Shown: positions 41,895-50,760, counted from the stretch's first letter. The stretch: 64,000 nt of DNA from an uncultured Oscillospiraceae bacterium (GCA_959601025.1 CAUGOD010000006.1:1-64000), one strand, 5' to 3'. Notes: generated by a model from the letters alone, not told the origin. Numbers and translations are program-made.

Positions 41895-41982
41895 GAGCGC
41901 ATATTCGGGATATTCCGGGCTTTCCATAAGCGGCAGGAGTGAGAAGCCGTAAAATCCATTTGAAAACGGAGAGAAATAGAAA

Positions 41983-43854
41983 ATGATTAATCGGACAGGA
42001 CTGAGAATTCAAAGCGCCGGGGCGGACGCCGCCGTCAGGGAGATTCTGCGTCAGCTGGAAGCGGACGGCGGCGACGAGGGGCTTGCCCTCCGCCTGCTCC
42101 CGCGGGATACGCCCGGTCTTTCGGTGAAAAAGGAGGGGAACACCCTCACCATTGCCTACTCCGAACGGGCGTATCTTTTCCGCGGGCTTGGCCTGGCGGT
42201 CGAGCATGGGGAGGAGGAAGGACTGGCGCTGGATCAGGTCCCGGCTTTTGAAGGGAACGGTCTGATGATCGATTGCTCCCGCAATGCAGTGCCCACGCTG
42301 GAAACGGTGAAGGATATCATCCGCCAGCTGGCGCTGATGGGCCACAATACGTTGATGCTGTACACGGAGGATACCTACGAGCTGGAGGGCGAGCCCTATT
42401 TCGGTTATATGCGCGGCCGATACACCCGGGAAGAGCTGCGGGAGTTGGATGCTTACGCGGCGGATTTCGGGATCGAGATGGTCCCCTGCATCCAGACGCT
42501 GGCCCACCTGCCCTGCGCCCTTCGATGGGAAGCGTACCGCGATCTGAAGGATATCGACGACATCCTGACGGCGGACTACGACAAGACCTACGTTCTGATT
42601 GAAAAGATGATCCGCGCCTGCCGGGAGGCGTTTCGCAGCCGCCGTATTCATATCGGGATGGACGAGGCGGCAAATCTCGGCCGGGGCAAGTATAAAAACC
42701 TGTACGGTGACACCGCCAGTATCGACATTATGTGCCGCCATTTGGAAAAGGTGACTGCCATCTGCCGGCAATATGACTTCAAGCCAATGCTGTGGAACGA
42801 TATGTTCTTCACCATCGCCGGCGACGGCTACAGCCCGCAGGACGGCATCGACGCCTCCCTGCTGGATCGGGCGCCGACGGACGTTTCAATGGTGTACTGG
42901 GATTATTATGCGAACCGGCAGTCGGTGTATGACGACAATTTCCGCAAGCAGGTCAACCTTCCCAACGAACTGATTTTCGCGGGCGGCGCCTGGCGGTGGA
43001 GCGGGTATGCCCCCGGCCTGTACTACAGCCTGAAGGTGTCCCGTCTGGCACTGGACGCCTGCCGCCGGTATGGGGTCAAGCGGGTTTTCACTACCGCTTG
43101 GGGAGACAACGGCAGCGACGCCAGCTTTTACGCGATGATGCCGGTGGTTCAGCTTTTCGCGGAGCTTGGCTTCAACCCCGATATTGCCGAGGAGGAGCTG
43201 GCTTCCCGCTTTGCTGTCTGCACCGGCGGGGACTGGGCGGATTTCCTCAAGCTGGACCTGCCGGATTTTGTGGAGGGCGATCCCGAATGGGCCGCCCGAA
43301 ACCCCAGCAAATACCTGCTGTTTAACGACCCGATGACCGGCCTGTTTGACCGGCATGCGGAGGAAGGCTTCGACGCCTATTATGAGCAAACCGCGGCGGC
43401 GCTTTCCGAGACGGCGGCGAGGGGCGGGCGGTATGCGTATATTTTCGATACCCTGGCGGCCCTGTGCAGTACGCTGAGCCTCAAAGCGTCGGTCGGCGTC
43501 CGGCTGAAAAAGGCGTACGACGGGGGAGACCGGGCGGAGCTCCGCCGGCTCGCGGACGAGGTGCTGCCGGAGATCGCCCGGCGGGCCGAACATTTCCTGC
43601 GCTGCGTGGAAACCCAGTGGATGAAAGAGAGCAGGGGCTTTGGCTTCGAGGTGCAGGATATCCGGATCGCCGGCGTCGCGTCCCGCGCCCGCAGCGCGGC
43701 CCGGCGGGTGGCGGCCTATCTGAACGGTGAGGTCGCCGCGCTGGAGGAGTTGGAGGCGGAACGCCTGTATTTCGACTGCCGCCAGGACGACGGCGCCCGG
43801 AAGATCACGGCCTGCAACAATTGGGCGGTGAATGTGTCCGGCGCGCTGATCTGA
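41983..43854 (+). CDS. Glycoside hydrolase family 20 protein (beta-N-acetylhexosaminidase-like)
   Basis: A 623-residue GH20-type enzyme expected to remove terminal GlcNAc or GalNAc by substrate-assisted catalysis. The small N-domain (residues 1-85, LTIAYSERAYLFRGLGLAVE) precedes the barrel, which begins GNGLMIDCSRNAVPTLETVK. The catalytic Asp-Glu pair is Asp227-Glu228 in HIGMDEAANLG. FKPMLWNDMFF and ELIFAGGAWRWSGYAPGLYY follow in family order. The C-terminal 200 residues are helical. There is no signal peptide, so the substrate is probably an imported oligosaccharide. It begins a three-gene operon with DUF4091 and DUF4432 proteins. Confidence 0.9.
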   Translation: MINRTGLRIQSAGADAAVREILRQLEADGGDEGLALRLLPRDTPGLSVKKEGNTLTIAYSERAYLFRGLGLAVEHGEEEGLALDQVPAFEGNGLMIDCSRNAVPTLETVKDIIRQLALMGHNTLMLYTEDTYELEGEPYFGYMRGRYTREELRELDAYAADFGIEMVPCIQTLAHLPCALRWEAYRDLKDIDDILTADYDKTYVLIEKMIRACREAFRSRRIHIGMDEAANLGRGKYKNLYGDTASIDIMCRHLEKVTAICRQYDFKPMLWNDMFFTIAGDGYSPQDGIDASLLDRAPTDVSMVYWDYYANRQSVYDDNFRKQVNLPNELIFAGGAWRWSGYAPGLYYSLKVSRLALDACRRYGVKRVFTTAWGDNGSDASFYAMMPVVQLFAELGFNPDIAEEELASRFAVCTGGDWADFLKLDLPDFVEGDPEWAARNPSKYLLFNDPMTGLFDRHAEEGFDAYYEQTAAALSETAARGGRYAYIFDTLAALCSTLSLKASVGVRLKKAYDGGDRAELRRLADEVLPEIARRAEHFLRCVETQWMKESRGFGFEVQDIRIAGVASRARSAARRVAAYLNGEVAALEELEAERLYFDCRQDDGARKITACNNWAVNVSGALI

Positions 43855-43892
43855 ACCATATTGGATCATCCGAACAGGAGGAAGGACATCGT

Positions 43893-45554
43893 ATGCTGAA
43901 GCTCAAAATGATTCATTCGCTGGAAAAGGTGTTTCCACAGAAGGAACCGAACGGCACATTTCATGCGGCGCCGTGCGCCGCGCTATGCGCCCCTTCCCTT
44001 TTTCAAAATGAGCGCTTTTCCTGGCAGGCCGCCTTTTTCGCGGACAAGGAGAATTGGGGCCGGTGCGAGGCGGCGGTCACGGTGGAAGGGAATCTCGCCC
44101 CCTATATTACGGTAAAGCAGGTCGGTCTGGTTCCCTGCGAGTTTCCGTGCTACGAGAAGGCGGACGATTACCTGTTCACCGAGCCGGGAATGGCGCCCGA
44201 CGTGCTGAAAACCCTGAATGGAAACACGGTGCGGTACCTGCCGCGCCGCTGGGAAAGCCTATGGCTGACCGTGGACGGGCGAGGGGCGGCGCTCCCCGCC
44301 GGGAAGCACGAGGTCCGCGTTTCGGTGACGGCGGATGGGGAGACGGTCTCCGATACGGTGACGCTGGAGGTGATCCCCGCCTCCCTTCCGGAGCAGCGAC
44401 TGCTGTTCACCCAATGGCTACACTGCGACGGCATCGCGCGGGTTCATGGCGCAGAGATGTTCAGCGAGCGGTTCTGGGCGGTGCTGGAGCGGTATGTAAA
44501 AATGGCGGCGGATTACGGGATTAATCTGCTCTATACGCCGCTGTTTACTCCGCCGCTGGATACGAGGGTAGGCGGCGATCGTCTGACCTGCCAGCTGGTG
44601 GAGGTGACGGTGGAGGACGGCCGGTACCGTTTTGGCTTCGACCGGCTTGCCCGCTGGTTTGCCATGGCCCGCCGCTGCGGAATCAAGTGGTTTGAGTTGT
44701 CCCATTTCTTCAGCCAGTGGGGGGCGAAATACGCCCCGAAAATTATGGCCTCGTATGGAAAAGACGGAGCCGAGACCCGAATATTCGGCTGGGATACCCC
44801 CGGCGGCGGAGAGGAATACCGCCGTTTTCTCGCGGCGTTTCTTCCGGCGCTGAACGATTTCCTCCGGCGGGAGGGGGCGGCGGAGAGCTGTTATCTCCAT
44901 GTATCGGACGAGCCGGGGAAGGAGCATCTGGAGGCGTATACGGCGGCCGCCTCGCTCCTGAAGCAGTACCTGCCGGGCTATCCGGTGATGGATGCGATGT
45001 CGGATTACGAGGTATACCATCAAAGCGAGGTCAGCGATCCGGTGGTGGGGCTGAACCACATCGAGCCGTTCCTGGAAAAGGGCGTTTCCCCGCTGTGGGG
45101 CTATTACTGCTGCGCGCAGTACGAAGCGGTCCCCAATCGCTTTCTGGCTATGCCCTCCTACCGGAACCGGATCGCCGGCCTGCTGTGCTACAAATTTGGG
45201 CTGAAGGGTTTCCTCCAGTGGGGCTATAACTTTTACAATACGCAGTATTCGCTGGAAGGGCTGGACCCCTATGCCTGCACCGACGCAGGCCGGGGCTTCC
45301 CCTCGGGCGACCCGTTTTCGGTCTATCCGGAAGGAGAGGGGTGCACCGAATCCCTGCGGCTGTCGGTTTTCCGTGACGCGCTGCAGGACCACCGCGCCCT
45401 CTGTCTGCTGGAAGAGCTGGCAGGCCGGGAGGAAGCGCTGGCTTTTCTGGAACGATGCGAGGCCGGCATGACCTTCCGTCGGTATCCGCACGACGCGGAT
45501 TTCCTGCTGCGGCTCCGGCAGGAGCTCAATGAGGAAATACGGCGGCGCCTATAA
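43893..45554 (+). CDS. DUF4091 domain glycan-locus protein
   Basis: A 553-residue cytoplasmic protein with the DUF4091 arrangement: an N-terminal beta region to about residue 155 (VEGNLAPYITVKQVGLVPCE, GKHEVRVSVTADGETVSDTV) and a barrel-like remainder (LLFTQWLHCDGIARVHG, CGIKWFELSHFFSQWGAKYA, ESCYLHVSDEPGKEHLEAY), ending in the conserved GFLQWGYNFYNTQYS segment and a helical tail. DUF4091 proteins are usually encoded with glycosidases and are presumed glycoside hydrolases; YLHVSDEP holds a candidate acidic site. The reaction is unknown. The start at 43893 follows GGAGGAAGG, 38 nt after the GH20 stop. Confidence 0.82.
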   Translation: MLKLKMIHSLEKVFPQKEPNGTFHAAPCAALCAPSLFQNERFSWQAAFFADKENWGRCEAAVTVEGNLAPYITVKQVGLVPCEFPCYEKADDYLFTEPGMAPDVLKTLNGNTVRYLPRRWESLWLTVDGRGAALPAGKHEVRVSVTADGETVSDTVTLEVIPASLPEQRLLFTQWLHCDGIARVHGAEMFSERFWAVLERYVKMAADYGINLLYTPLFTPPLDTRVGGDRLTCQLVEVTVEDGRYRFGFDRLARWFAMARRCGIKWFELSHFFSQWGAKYAPKIMASYGKDGAETRIFGWDTPGGGEEYRRFLAAFLPALNDFLRREGAAESCYLHVSDEPGKEHLEAYTAAASLLKQYLPGYPVMDAMSDYEVYHQSEVSDPVVGLNHIEPFLEKGVSPLWGYYCCAQYEAVPNRFLAMPSYRNRIAGLLCYKFGLKGFLQWGYNFYNTQYSLEGLDPYACTDAGRGFPSGDPFSVYPEGEGCTESLRLSVFRDALQDHRALCLLEELAGREEALAFLERCEAGMTFRRYPHDADFLLRLRQELNEEIRRRL

Positions 45555-45594
45555 GCCGGAAAAAGGGGGACCGGCGGCTCCTTACGATTGGCCC

Positions 45595-45623
45595 TTGTAT
45601 GTTTGCGGGAAATGGATTACAAT
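45595..45623 (+). promoter_or_regulatory. Internal promoter before the DUF4432 gene
   Basis: TTGTAT (45595-45600), 17-nt spacer, TACAAT (45618-45623). It lies in the 149-nt gap after DUF4091 and could supply extra or separate transcription. Confidence 0.6.
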
Positions 45624-45703
45624 CAAAAAGATAAACGAGAAGGGCCGGCGCGGAAGAGGGGCTTTTCACGCGGGTTCTTTCGAAAGAATGGAGATTGGAT
45701 TCA

Positions 45704-46669
45704 ATGAACGCCTATATTGGACATCCCGGCCAGCTTTCCGGCTTTCACCGCTTCCGTTTTACGGAAGGGGCGATGGACGGGCTGGAGGCGGTTGAGGTTT
45801 ATAACGAGACCGGCCTGCGCTTTACCGTTCTGCTCGGACGGGGAATGGACATCGGCCCCGCGTCGTATAAGGGAATCAATCTCGCCTATCTGGCCGCGTC
45901 GGGAATGACCTCCGCCGTGTATTACCAAAACGGCGGAGCGGAGTGGAAGCACAGCTTCACCGGCGGGCTGCTGTATACCTGTGGGCTGGATAACGTCGGC
46001 CCAGGCTGTACGGTTGATGGAGTGACCTATGGCGTGCATGGGCGGCATACCTCCCTGACGGCAGAGCAGACGGCGCTGACCCGTATTGAGGACGACGGAC
46101 CGGACGGCGATATCCTGGAGCTCCGCGGCACGATGCGGCAGGGGGCGATTTTCGGGGAGAACTTTACCCTGACCCGCCGTATCCGCACCTATGCCCGGCG
46201 GAACGTGATCGAGCTGGAGGATGAGATCGTCAACCGTTCCTTTGACCGGGCGCCACTGATGGTGATGTACCACTGCAATTACGGCTATCCGCTGCTCAGC
46301 GAGCGGGCGGTTCTGTCCATGGACGCAGCGGAAAGCCGTCCCCGGGACGAGGAAGCGGCCAAGGGCGCGGATTCCCTCTTCACCATGCTTCCGCCCCAGC
46401 CGGGCTTTGCGGAGCAGGTATTTTTCCACAAGGGAGCAAGCGAGGTCTCGCTCCGCTCGCCGGATGTGACGGTTCGGATGGCGTGGGACAATACGGCGCT
46501 GCCCTGCCTTACCCAGTGGAATATGTTTGGGCAGGGGGAATACGTCCTGGGAATCGAACCCGGCAACTGCCATCCGGTCAGCCGGGCCGCCTATCTCGAA
46601 TCTCCCGGCACGGAGTACCTCGAACCGGGAGAAAAGAAGCATACCCGCCTTTGCTTCACGGTGGAATAG
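45704..46669 (+). CDS. DUF4432 family protein (aldose-1-epimerase-like)
   Basis: A 321-residue member of the DUF4432/galactose mutarotase-like superfamily. The fold is an all-beta supersandwich. GRGMDIGPASYKGINLAYLA near residue 45, GLDNVGPGCTVDGVTYGVHG near 95 (with HGRHTS), MVMYHCNYGYPLLSE near 188 and the C-terminal EYVLGIEPGNCHPVSRAAY are the conserved blocks. The paired His and Glu agree with a sugar-binding pocket. It likely acts on the ring form or isomer of the sugar released by the upstream GH20 enzyme, which is inference from context. The ATG at 45704 has GGAG 10 nt upstream. Confidence 0.87.
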   Translation: MNAYIGHPGQLSGFHRFRFTEGAMDGLEAVEVYNETGLRFTVLLGRGMDIGPASYKGINLAYLAASGMTSAVYYQNGGAEWKHSFTGGLLYTCGLDNVGPGCTVDGVTYGVHGRHTSLTAEQTALTRIEDDGPDGDILELRGTMRQGAIFGENFTLTRRIRTYARRNVIELEDEIVNRSFDRAPLMVMYHCNYGYPLLSERAVLSMDAAESRPRDEEAAKGADSLFTMLPPQPGFAEQVFFHKGASEVSLRSPDVTVRMAWDNTALPCLTQWNMFGQGEYVLGIEPGNCHPVSRAAYLESPGTEYLEPGEKKHTRLCFTVE

Positions 46670-46685
46670 AAAACAAATAGAAACG

Positions 46686-46725
46686 AAAAGGCTGCTGCAA
46701 AATACTATTTTGCAGCAGCCTTTTT
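46686..46725. terminator. Bidirectional terminator after the GH20 operon
   Basis: 46686-46704 pairs perfectly with 46706-46724 (19 bp) around one base; A-run on the left, T-run on the right. It touches the stop codon of the converging tetR gene. Confidence 0.92.
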
Positions 46726-47326
46726 ATGTCGCCGGCATGGGCCGGAAAAGGTCGCATAGAAAATGAAATTCCGATTCCATCTGGCGGCTGAGGGAGTAGG
46801 CATATTTGTGGAAAGCCCAGTCGATTACGATTCCGCGAAAATGTCGGACGCAGAATTCCGCCATATAATCGGAAGGATAGCGATCGGTCAGGTCTCCCTC
46901 GGAGACTGCCCGTGTAAAATACCGGCCGACCGCATCGTAGATATATCGTTTTTGGTCAAACGCCTGCAGGGAACGAGAGGATAGGAGATTCTGGTAAAAG
47001 CGGGCGGTCAGCTCCCCGTTTTCCTGCTCCATATAAGCGGCGTAGCTCAGGAAAATGGCTCGCAGGCGGTCGATCGCCCGGGCGGCGGGAGCCTTTTCCA
47101 CCCGCGCCCGGATAAAATCGTCCATCCGTTCATAGCCGCGGTCCAGCATCGCTTCCTTAGTGGGAAAATGATGATAGAACGCGCCGGTGGTTACGCCGGC
47201 TTTTTTGCAGATATCCCGCACCGGCACCGCATCAAAGCCGTGTTCGCTCATTAGCTCCCACGCCGCCTGCATCAGACGCTTTTCGGTTTTCTGGCTTTGC
47301 TGCCGGCGCTGTTCCGCATAATTCAT
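46724..47326 (-). CDS. TetR/AcrR family transcriptional regulator
   Basis: A 200-residue repressor. The N-terminal helix-turn-helix covers about residues 15-60 (LMQAAWELMSEHGFDAVPVR, CKKAGVTTGAFYHHFPTKEA). The remaining helices form a ligand-binding and dimerisation domain with TetR_C-like features (FYQNLLSSRSLQAF, CVRHFRGIVIDWAFHKYAYS). Ligand unknown. AAAGGAGCG precedes the ATG. It is divergent from the DegV gene, and a perfect 47-bp palindrome containing promoter elements for both lies between them. It therefore very likely represses both genes. Confidence 0.9.
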   Translation of the reverse strand: MNYAEQRRQQSQKTEKRLMQAAWELMSEHGFDAVPVRDICKKAGVTTGAFYHHFPTKEAMLDRGYERMDDFIRARVEKAPAARAIDRLRAIFLSYAAYMEQENGELTARFYQNLLSSRSLQAFDQKRYIYDAVGRYFTRAVSEGDLTDRYPSDYMAEFCVRHFRGIVIDWAFHKYAYSLSRQMESEFHFLCDLFRPMPAT

Positions 47327-47357
47327 GGGACTTTACGCTCCTTTCTGGGGGGATTTC

Positions 47358-47387
47358 TTGACAAGCCGCCGTTCCCTGCGGTATAAT
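47358..47387 (+). promoter_or_regulatory. Promoter of the DegV gene
   Basis: TTGACA (47358-47363), 18-nt spacer, TATAAT (47382-47387). The -10 box lies in the left arm of the palindrome. Confidence 0.82.
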
Positions 47388-47424
47388 CTATCACATAACA
47401 TTGTTATGTGATAGATTATACCGC
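47378..47424. promoter_or_regulatory. Perfect 47-bp palindromic operator between tetR and degV
   Basis: Left arm 47378-47400 and right arm 47402-47424 are exact reverse complements (23 bp) around the single base 47401. The core reads CTATCACATAACA / TGTTATGTGATAG. Each arm contains the -10 box of one promoter, so a TetR dimer, or two, bound here would block both. It is longer than most TetR operators. Confidence 0.9.
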
Positions 47425-47443
47425 GTTTATATGCCGCCGTCAA
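47415..47443 (-). promoter_or_regulatory. Promoter of the tetR gene
   Basis: On the minus strand TTGACG (47443-47438), 17-nt spacer, TATAAT (47420-47415). It faces the degV promoter, so the two start sites, near 47394 and 47408, give transcripts that overlap by a few nt or barely miss each other. Confidence 0.78.
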
Positions 47444-47473
47444 TCGGCGGCGCGGAAAGGACGGAACACAGTT

Positions 47474-48352
47474 ATGCTGACACAGCCAGCCCACCGCGAA
47501 CGGATTGCGGTGCTGACGGATTCCTGCGCCGATCTTCCCCCGGAGCTTGCGCGGGAGAAGGGAATCGAGATTCTTCCGCTCAAAATCTGCTATCCTGAAA
47601 AGGAATATCTGGACGGTGTGGATATTACGCCGGAGGAGATTTACAGCCGGATGCCGGAGGAGGTGCCGAAAACCTCCCTGCCGGACGGGGACAGCATCCT
47701 CGGGGCGTTCGACCGCCTGCGGGACGCCGGCTATACGAAGGTGGTTGCGGTGATGTTCTCCAGCGGTATCAGCGGCACCTATAACGCGGTACGGGTGCTG
47801 GCGGAGAGTTACGAAGGAATGGAGATCGCGGTCTTCGACACCAAGTGCGCCTGTATGGGCGTAGGGATGATCGCCCTGCGGACGGTGGAACTCATTGAGC
47901 AGGGGATGGGCTGGGAGGAGCTGGTTGCCCGCGTCCCGGTGATTATCCGGAACACCCAGGTCTTTTTCAGCATTGAGTCTCTGGAATATTTGAAGAAAGG
48001 CGGCCGGATCGGCCTGGTAACCTGTATGGCGGGCACGATGCTTCAGATCAAGCCGATCATTTCCTTCGCGGCGGACGGCCAGCTGGTCAGCATCGGCAAG
48101 GCGCGGGGCCGCGCCAAATCCATGGAGGATATGGTTCGCCGTGTCCGCGGGCTGATGCCGGAGGGGAGGCCCTACGATCTGTTTATCGCCAACGGCGGCT
48201 GCGAGGAGGACGCGGAAACCCTCAAGGCCATGCTGGCGGAGGAGATCGCCGGCTGCCGCCGTTTTTATGAATGCAAGATTGACGGCACCCTCGCTACCCA
48301 TGTCGGTCCGCACCTGATCGGGCTCGGTATCCATTGCATGGAAGAGGATTGA
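47474..48352 (+). CDS. DegV family fatty-acid-binding protein
   Basis: A 292-residue DegV protein (FakB type). Such proteins bind a fatty acid and present it to the FakA kinase; no fakA is in the window. RIAVLTDSCADLPPELAREK and VAVMFSSGISGTYNAV form the two Ser/Thr-containing segments that hold the carboxylate and IESLEYLKKGGRIG is the most conserved family block. GTMLQIKPIISFAADGQL and DGTLATHVGPHLIGLGI complete it. The ATG at 47474 is used; a frame from 47408 begins inside the operator. The HAD gene follows within 30 nt. Confidence 0.92.
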   Translation: MLTQPAHRERIAVLTDSCADLPPELAREKGIEILPLKICYPEKEYLDGVDITPEEIYSRMPEEVPKTSLPDGDSILGAFDRLRDAGYTKVVAVMFSSGISGTYNAVRVLAESYEGMEIAVFDTKCACMGVGMIALRTVELIEQGMGWEELVARVPVIIRNTQVFFSIESLEYLKKGGRIGLVTCMAGTMLQIKPIISFAADGQLVSIGKARGRAKSMEDMVRRVRGLMPEGRPYDLFIANGGCEEDAETLKAMLAEEIAGCRRFYECKIDGTLATHVGPHLIGLGIHCMEED

Positions 48353-48381
48353 GCAGAACGGGAAAGGAAAACGACAGAGCT

Positions 48382-49098
48382 ATGCGGAAATTGACCACGA
48401 TTCTTTTTGATCTGGACGGCACCCTCCTTCCTATGAATCAGGAGGTATTCACCAAGGCGTATTTCGGCCTTCTTGCAAAGAGGTGCGCTCCCATGGGGAT
48501 TGCTCCGGACGAGCTGGTTCCTGCGGTGTGGGCCGCTACCAAGGCCATGGTCCAGAACGATGGCGAAATGCTTAACCGGGAGCGATTCTGGGACGCCTTT
48601 TCCTCGATTCTGGGAGAGGATGTCCGGAGCAGGGAGCCGGAGTTCGACCGGTTTTATGGAGAGGAATTCCACGGAGCTAAGGCAGCGACCAGCCCTACGC
48701 CGCTGGCTGGCGAATGCGTACGGCTGCTGAGGGAGAAGGGCTACCGCCTGGCGCTCGCCACCAACCCGATTTTTCCGCTGGTGGGCGTGCATTCCCGGAT
48801 GGCCTGGGCTGGGGTAGATCCAGCCGATTTCGAACGGATTACCCACTATGATAACTCCCATTACTGCAAGCCCAATCCGGATTATTATCGGGAGATTCTG
48901 ACGGCGATTGGGGCGGAACCGGCCGATTGCCTGATGGTGGGCAACGATGTGCGGGAGGACCTATGCGCGGCGGAGCTTGGCTGCGGCGTCTACCTGGTCA
49001 CCGACTGCCTAGAGCACGGGGATGTTCCCCACGAAGCCGCTTTGCAGGGAAGCTTTGAAGAATTCCGGGAGTGGGTCCGCGCCCTGCCGCCGGTATGA
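48382..49098 (+). CDS. HAD superfamily hydrolase
   Basis: A 238-residue phosphatase-like protein. Motif I is ILFDLDGTLL near residue 7, motif II is around LALATNPIFPL, motif III is the Lys in HYCKPNPDYYREIL and motif IV is CLMVGNDVREDLCAAE. The cap domain lies between motifs I and II (residues about 17-100). Substrate unknown. The start at 48382 is the one that puts motif I at the N-terminus; GGAAAGGAAAACG lies upstream. It is probably co-transcribed with degV. Confidence 0.9.
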   Translation: MRKLTTILFDLDGTLLPMNQEVFTKAYFGLLAKRCAPMGIAPDELVPAVWAATKAMVQNDGEMLNRERFWDAFSSILGEDVRSREPEFDRFYGEEFHGAKAATSPTPLAGECVRLLREKGYRLALATNPIFPLVGVHSRMAWAGVDPADFERITHYDNSHYCKPNPDYYREILTAIGAEPADCLMVGNDVREDLCAAELGCGVYLVTDCLEHGDVPHEAALQGSFEEFREWVRALPPV

Positions 49099-49139
49099 AG
49101 CGCGGAAAACCGAAAAATGAAAGAGACCATTCGTGGTAT

Positions 49140-49171
49140 AACCCGCCGCACTCCGATGGGGGCGGCGGGTT
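49140..49171 (+). terminator. Terminator after the degV-HAD unit
   Basis: AACCCGCCGC (49140-49149) pairs with GCGGCGGGTT (49162-49171), followed by GGCGTTTCTT, a modest T-run. Confidence 0.55.
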
Positions 49172-49236
49172 GGCGTTTCTTATAGGAAGATAAAATTTCT
49201 GTGAGGTAAGGCAGAGGCAGGAAATGCCGCTGCGGA

Positions 49237-49860
49237 TCACGAGATACCGGACTTCACCGGCAGCTCGCAGATCGCTTCGGCCACTGGCTCCCGCATCCAG
49301 ACGCCGGGGGTGACCCGCAAAGTGAACCCTCCGCCGTCCGGTCCGGCCCAGTTTGGAAGCGGCTGGCGAGGGAGGGCATATTTCGCCATCAGCAGCATCA
49401 CCACGCCGCCATGGGTGCATACCGCCGCTTCAGTGTCGCCGGCGCGCATCAGGTTTTCCACCAGCTGTTCAAATTCCGCCGTCACCCGTTCCTGGAACGC
49501 TTCGGCGGCTTCCCCGCCGGGAATGTCGGTTCGCGCGCCGGTCAGCCATTCCTGAAAGCGGGGATCGTTTTTCAGTTCGTGGACGCTACGGCCGTCCCAT
49601 TCGCCGAAATCGCATTCGGCAAGGCCGGGAAGAATTTCGGCTTGGCAGCCGGGATACAGCACCTCCATCGTCTGGCGGCAGCGAAGAAGGGGGCTGGTGA
49701 AAAAACGGCGGGCGGGCGGGTAACCGCCGGCTTTTTTCATTTCCAGAAGGCGGTTCAGCCCGGCAGGGGAAAGGGGAAGGTCGGTGCGCCCAATATACAG
49801 CCCCTGCTCGTTCGCGTCGGTCAATCCATGCCGAATTAGGTGTATTTTGTAAGTTTTCAT
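49237..49860 (-). CDS. Histidine phosphatase family protein
   Basis: A 207-residue phosphoglycerate-mutase-like phosphatase. The catalytic RHG is in IHLIRHGLTDANEQGLYIGR, with the second Arg in FTSPLLRCRQTMEVLYPG, the Glu in LAECDFGEWDG and the second His in AAVCTHGGVVMLLMAKYA. The opening resembles alpha-ribazole phosphatases and small-molecule phosphatases of clostridia, but no cobalamin gene is near, so the substrate is open. GGGAGGAATTTTA precedes the ATG. Divergent from the XRE gene at 50071. Confidence 0.88.
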   Translation of the reverse strand: MKTYKIHLIRHGLTDANEQGLYIGRTDLPLSPAGLNRLLEMKKAGGYPPARRFFTSPLLRCRQTMEVLYPGCQAEILPGLAECDFGEWDGRSVHELKNDPRFQEWLTGARTDIPGGEAAEAFQERVTAEFEQLVENLMRAGDTEAAVCTHGGVVMLLMAKYALPRQPLPNWAGPDGGGFTLRVTPGVWMREPVAEAICELPVKSGIS

Positions 49861-49893
49861 TAAAATTCCTCCCTAAAAATCACAATTTGACGA

Positions 49894-49923
49894 TTTACAA
49901 ACGGTATCGGGTTGCGTTATAAT
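49894..49923 (+). promoter_or_regulatory. Promoter of the XRE gene at 50071
   Basis: TTTACA (49894-49899), 18-nt spacer, TATAAT (49918-49923). Leader about 140 nt. Confidence 0.7.
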
Positions 49924-50070
49924 CATTAACAGACAGTATATTCAGGCATTCCGTTCACTCCCCGCGTTGTACCAGGGTCTCGGATCGAACGGGATGTTTC
50001 TTTTCGTCCGTCCATTTTCCGCCGGGCGGGATAAAACCGGCGAAAAAACAGGTTTTGAGGTGCACGTGAT

Positions 50071-50760
50071 ATGAATTCCGCTTTTCCAAGGATACTCACC
50101 CTGCTCCGGAAGGAGCGCGGCATCAGTCAGAAGCAGGCGTCGGTGGAGCTGCAGGTTTCCCAGGCGCTTCTTTCCCACTATGAAAAGGGTATCCGGGAAT
50201 GCGGTCTGGATTTCGTGGTGCGGGCGGCGGACTTTTATCATGTTTCCTGCGATTATCTTCTGGGGCGGACCGCCGACAAAACCGGCGCGGTCATCGCGGT
50301 GGAGGAAATCCCCGAAAACGACCCGTCGGTGAAGGAAAACCAGTTCCGCGGCAGCGTGCTGCCGGTGCTGAACAAAAAGCTGGTGGTCAATTCCCTCAAC
50401 ATCATCTTCGATATGCTCCAGCGCTGCAACAATAAGGCGCTGACGACGGAGGTTTCCGCCTATCTCACCCTGGCGGTGTATTCGGTGTTCCGCCAGCTGT
50501 ATTCCGCGAACCCTAAAAATCCCGAAGCGCTGTATTCGGTTCCGCGGTATCTCTTCCAGCCTGCCCTGACCGGGGAGCTGGGCCGTACTGCCGCTGTGAT
50601 CGGCCAGTTGGCAGCCGGCCACAATGTGGATGGCGGGGAAGGGCTGGAAGCGGCCAGCGCGCCGCTGATTTCTTCCGACACCATCGCGGCGGATTATCCG
50701 CTGTTTGCCTCTTCCCTTTTCAACCTGCTGAAAAATGCCGAGACACGGCTGAAGAAATAG
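50071..50760 (+). CDS. XRE family regulator with helical C-terminal domain
   Basis: A 229-residue protein. Residues about 6-65 are an XRE helix-turn-helix (LTLLRKERGISQKQASVELQ, VSQALLSHYEKGIRECGLDF) followed by the frequent DYLLGRT turn. Residues about 95-229 form an unassigned, mostly helical domain (VLNKKLVVNSLNIIFDMLQR, EVSAYLTLAVYSVFRQLYSA), perhaps a sensor or dimer domain. GAGGTG lies 7 nt before the ATG. No obvious target gene is adjacent apart from the divergent phosphatase. Confidence 0.82.
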   Translation: MNSAFPRILTLLRKERGISQKQASVELQVSQALLSHYEKGIRECGLDFVVRAADFYHVSCDYLLGRTADKTGAVIAVEEIPENDPSVKENQFRGSVLPVLNKKLVVNSLNIIFDMLQRCNNKALTTEVSAYLTLAVYSVFRQLYSANPKNPEALYSVPRYLFQPALTGELGRTAAVIGQLAAGHNVDGGEGLEAASAPLISSDTIAADYPLFASSLFNLLKNAETRLKK

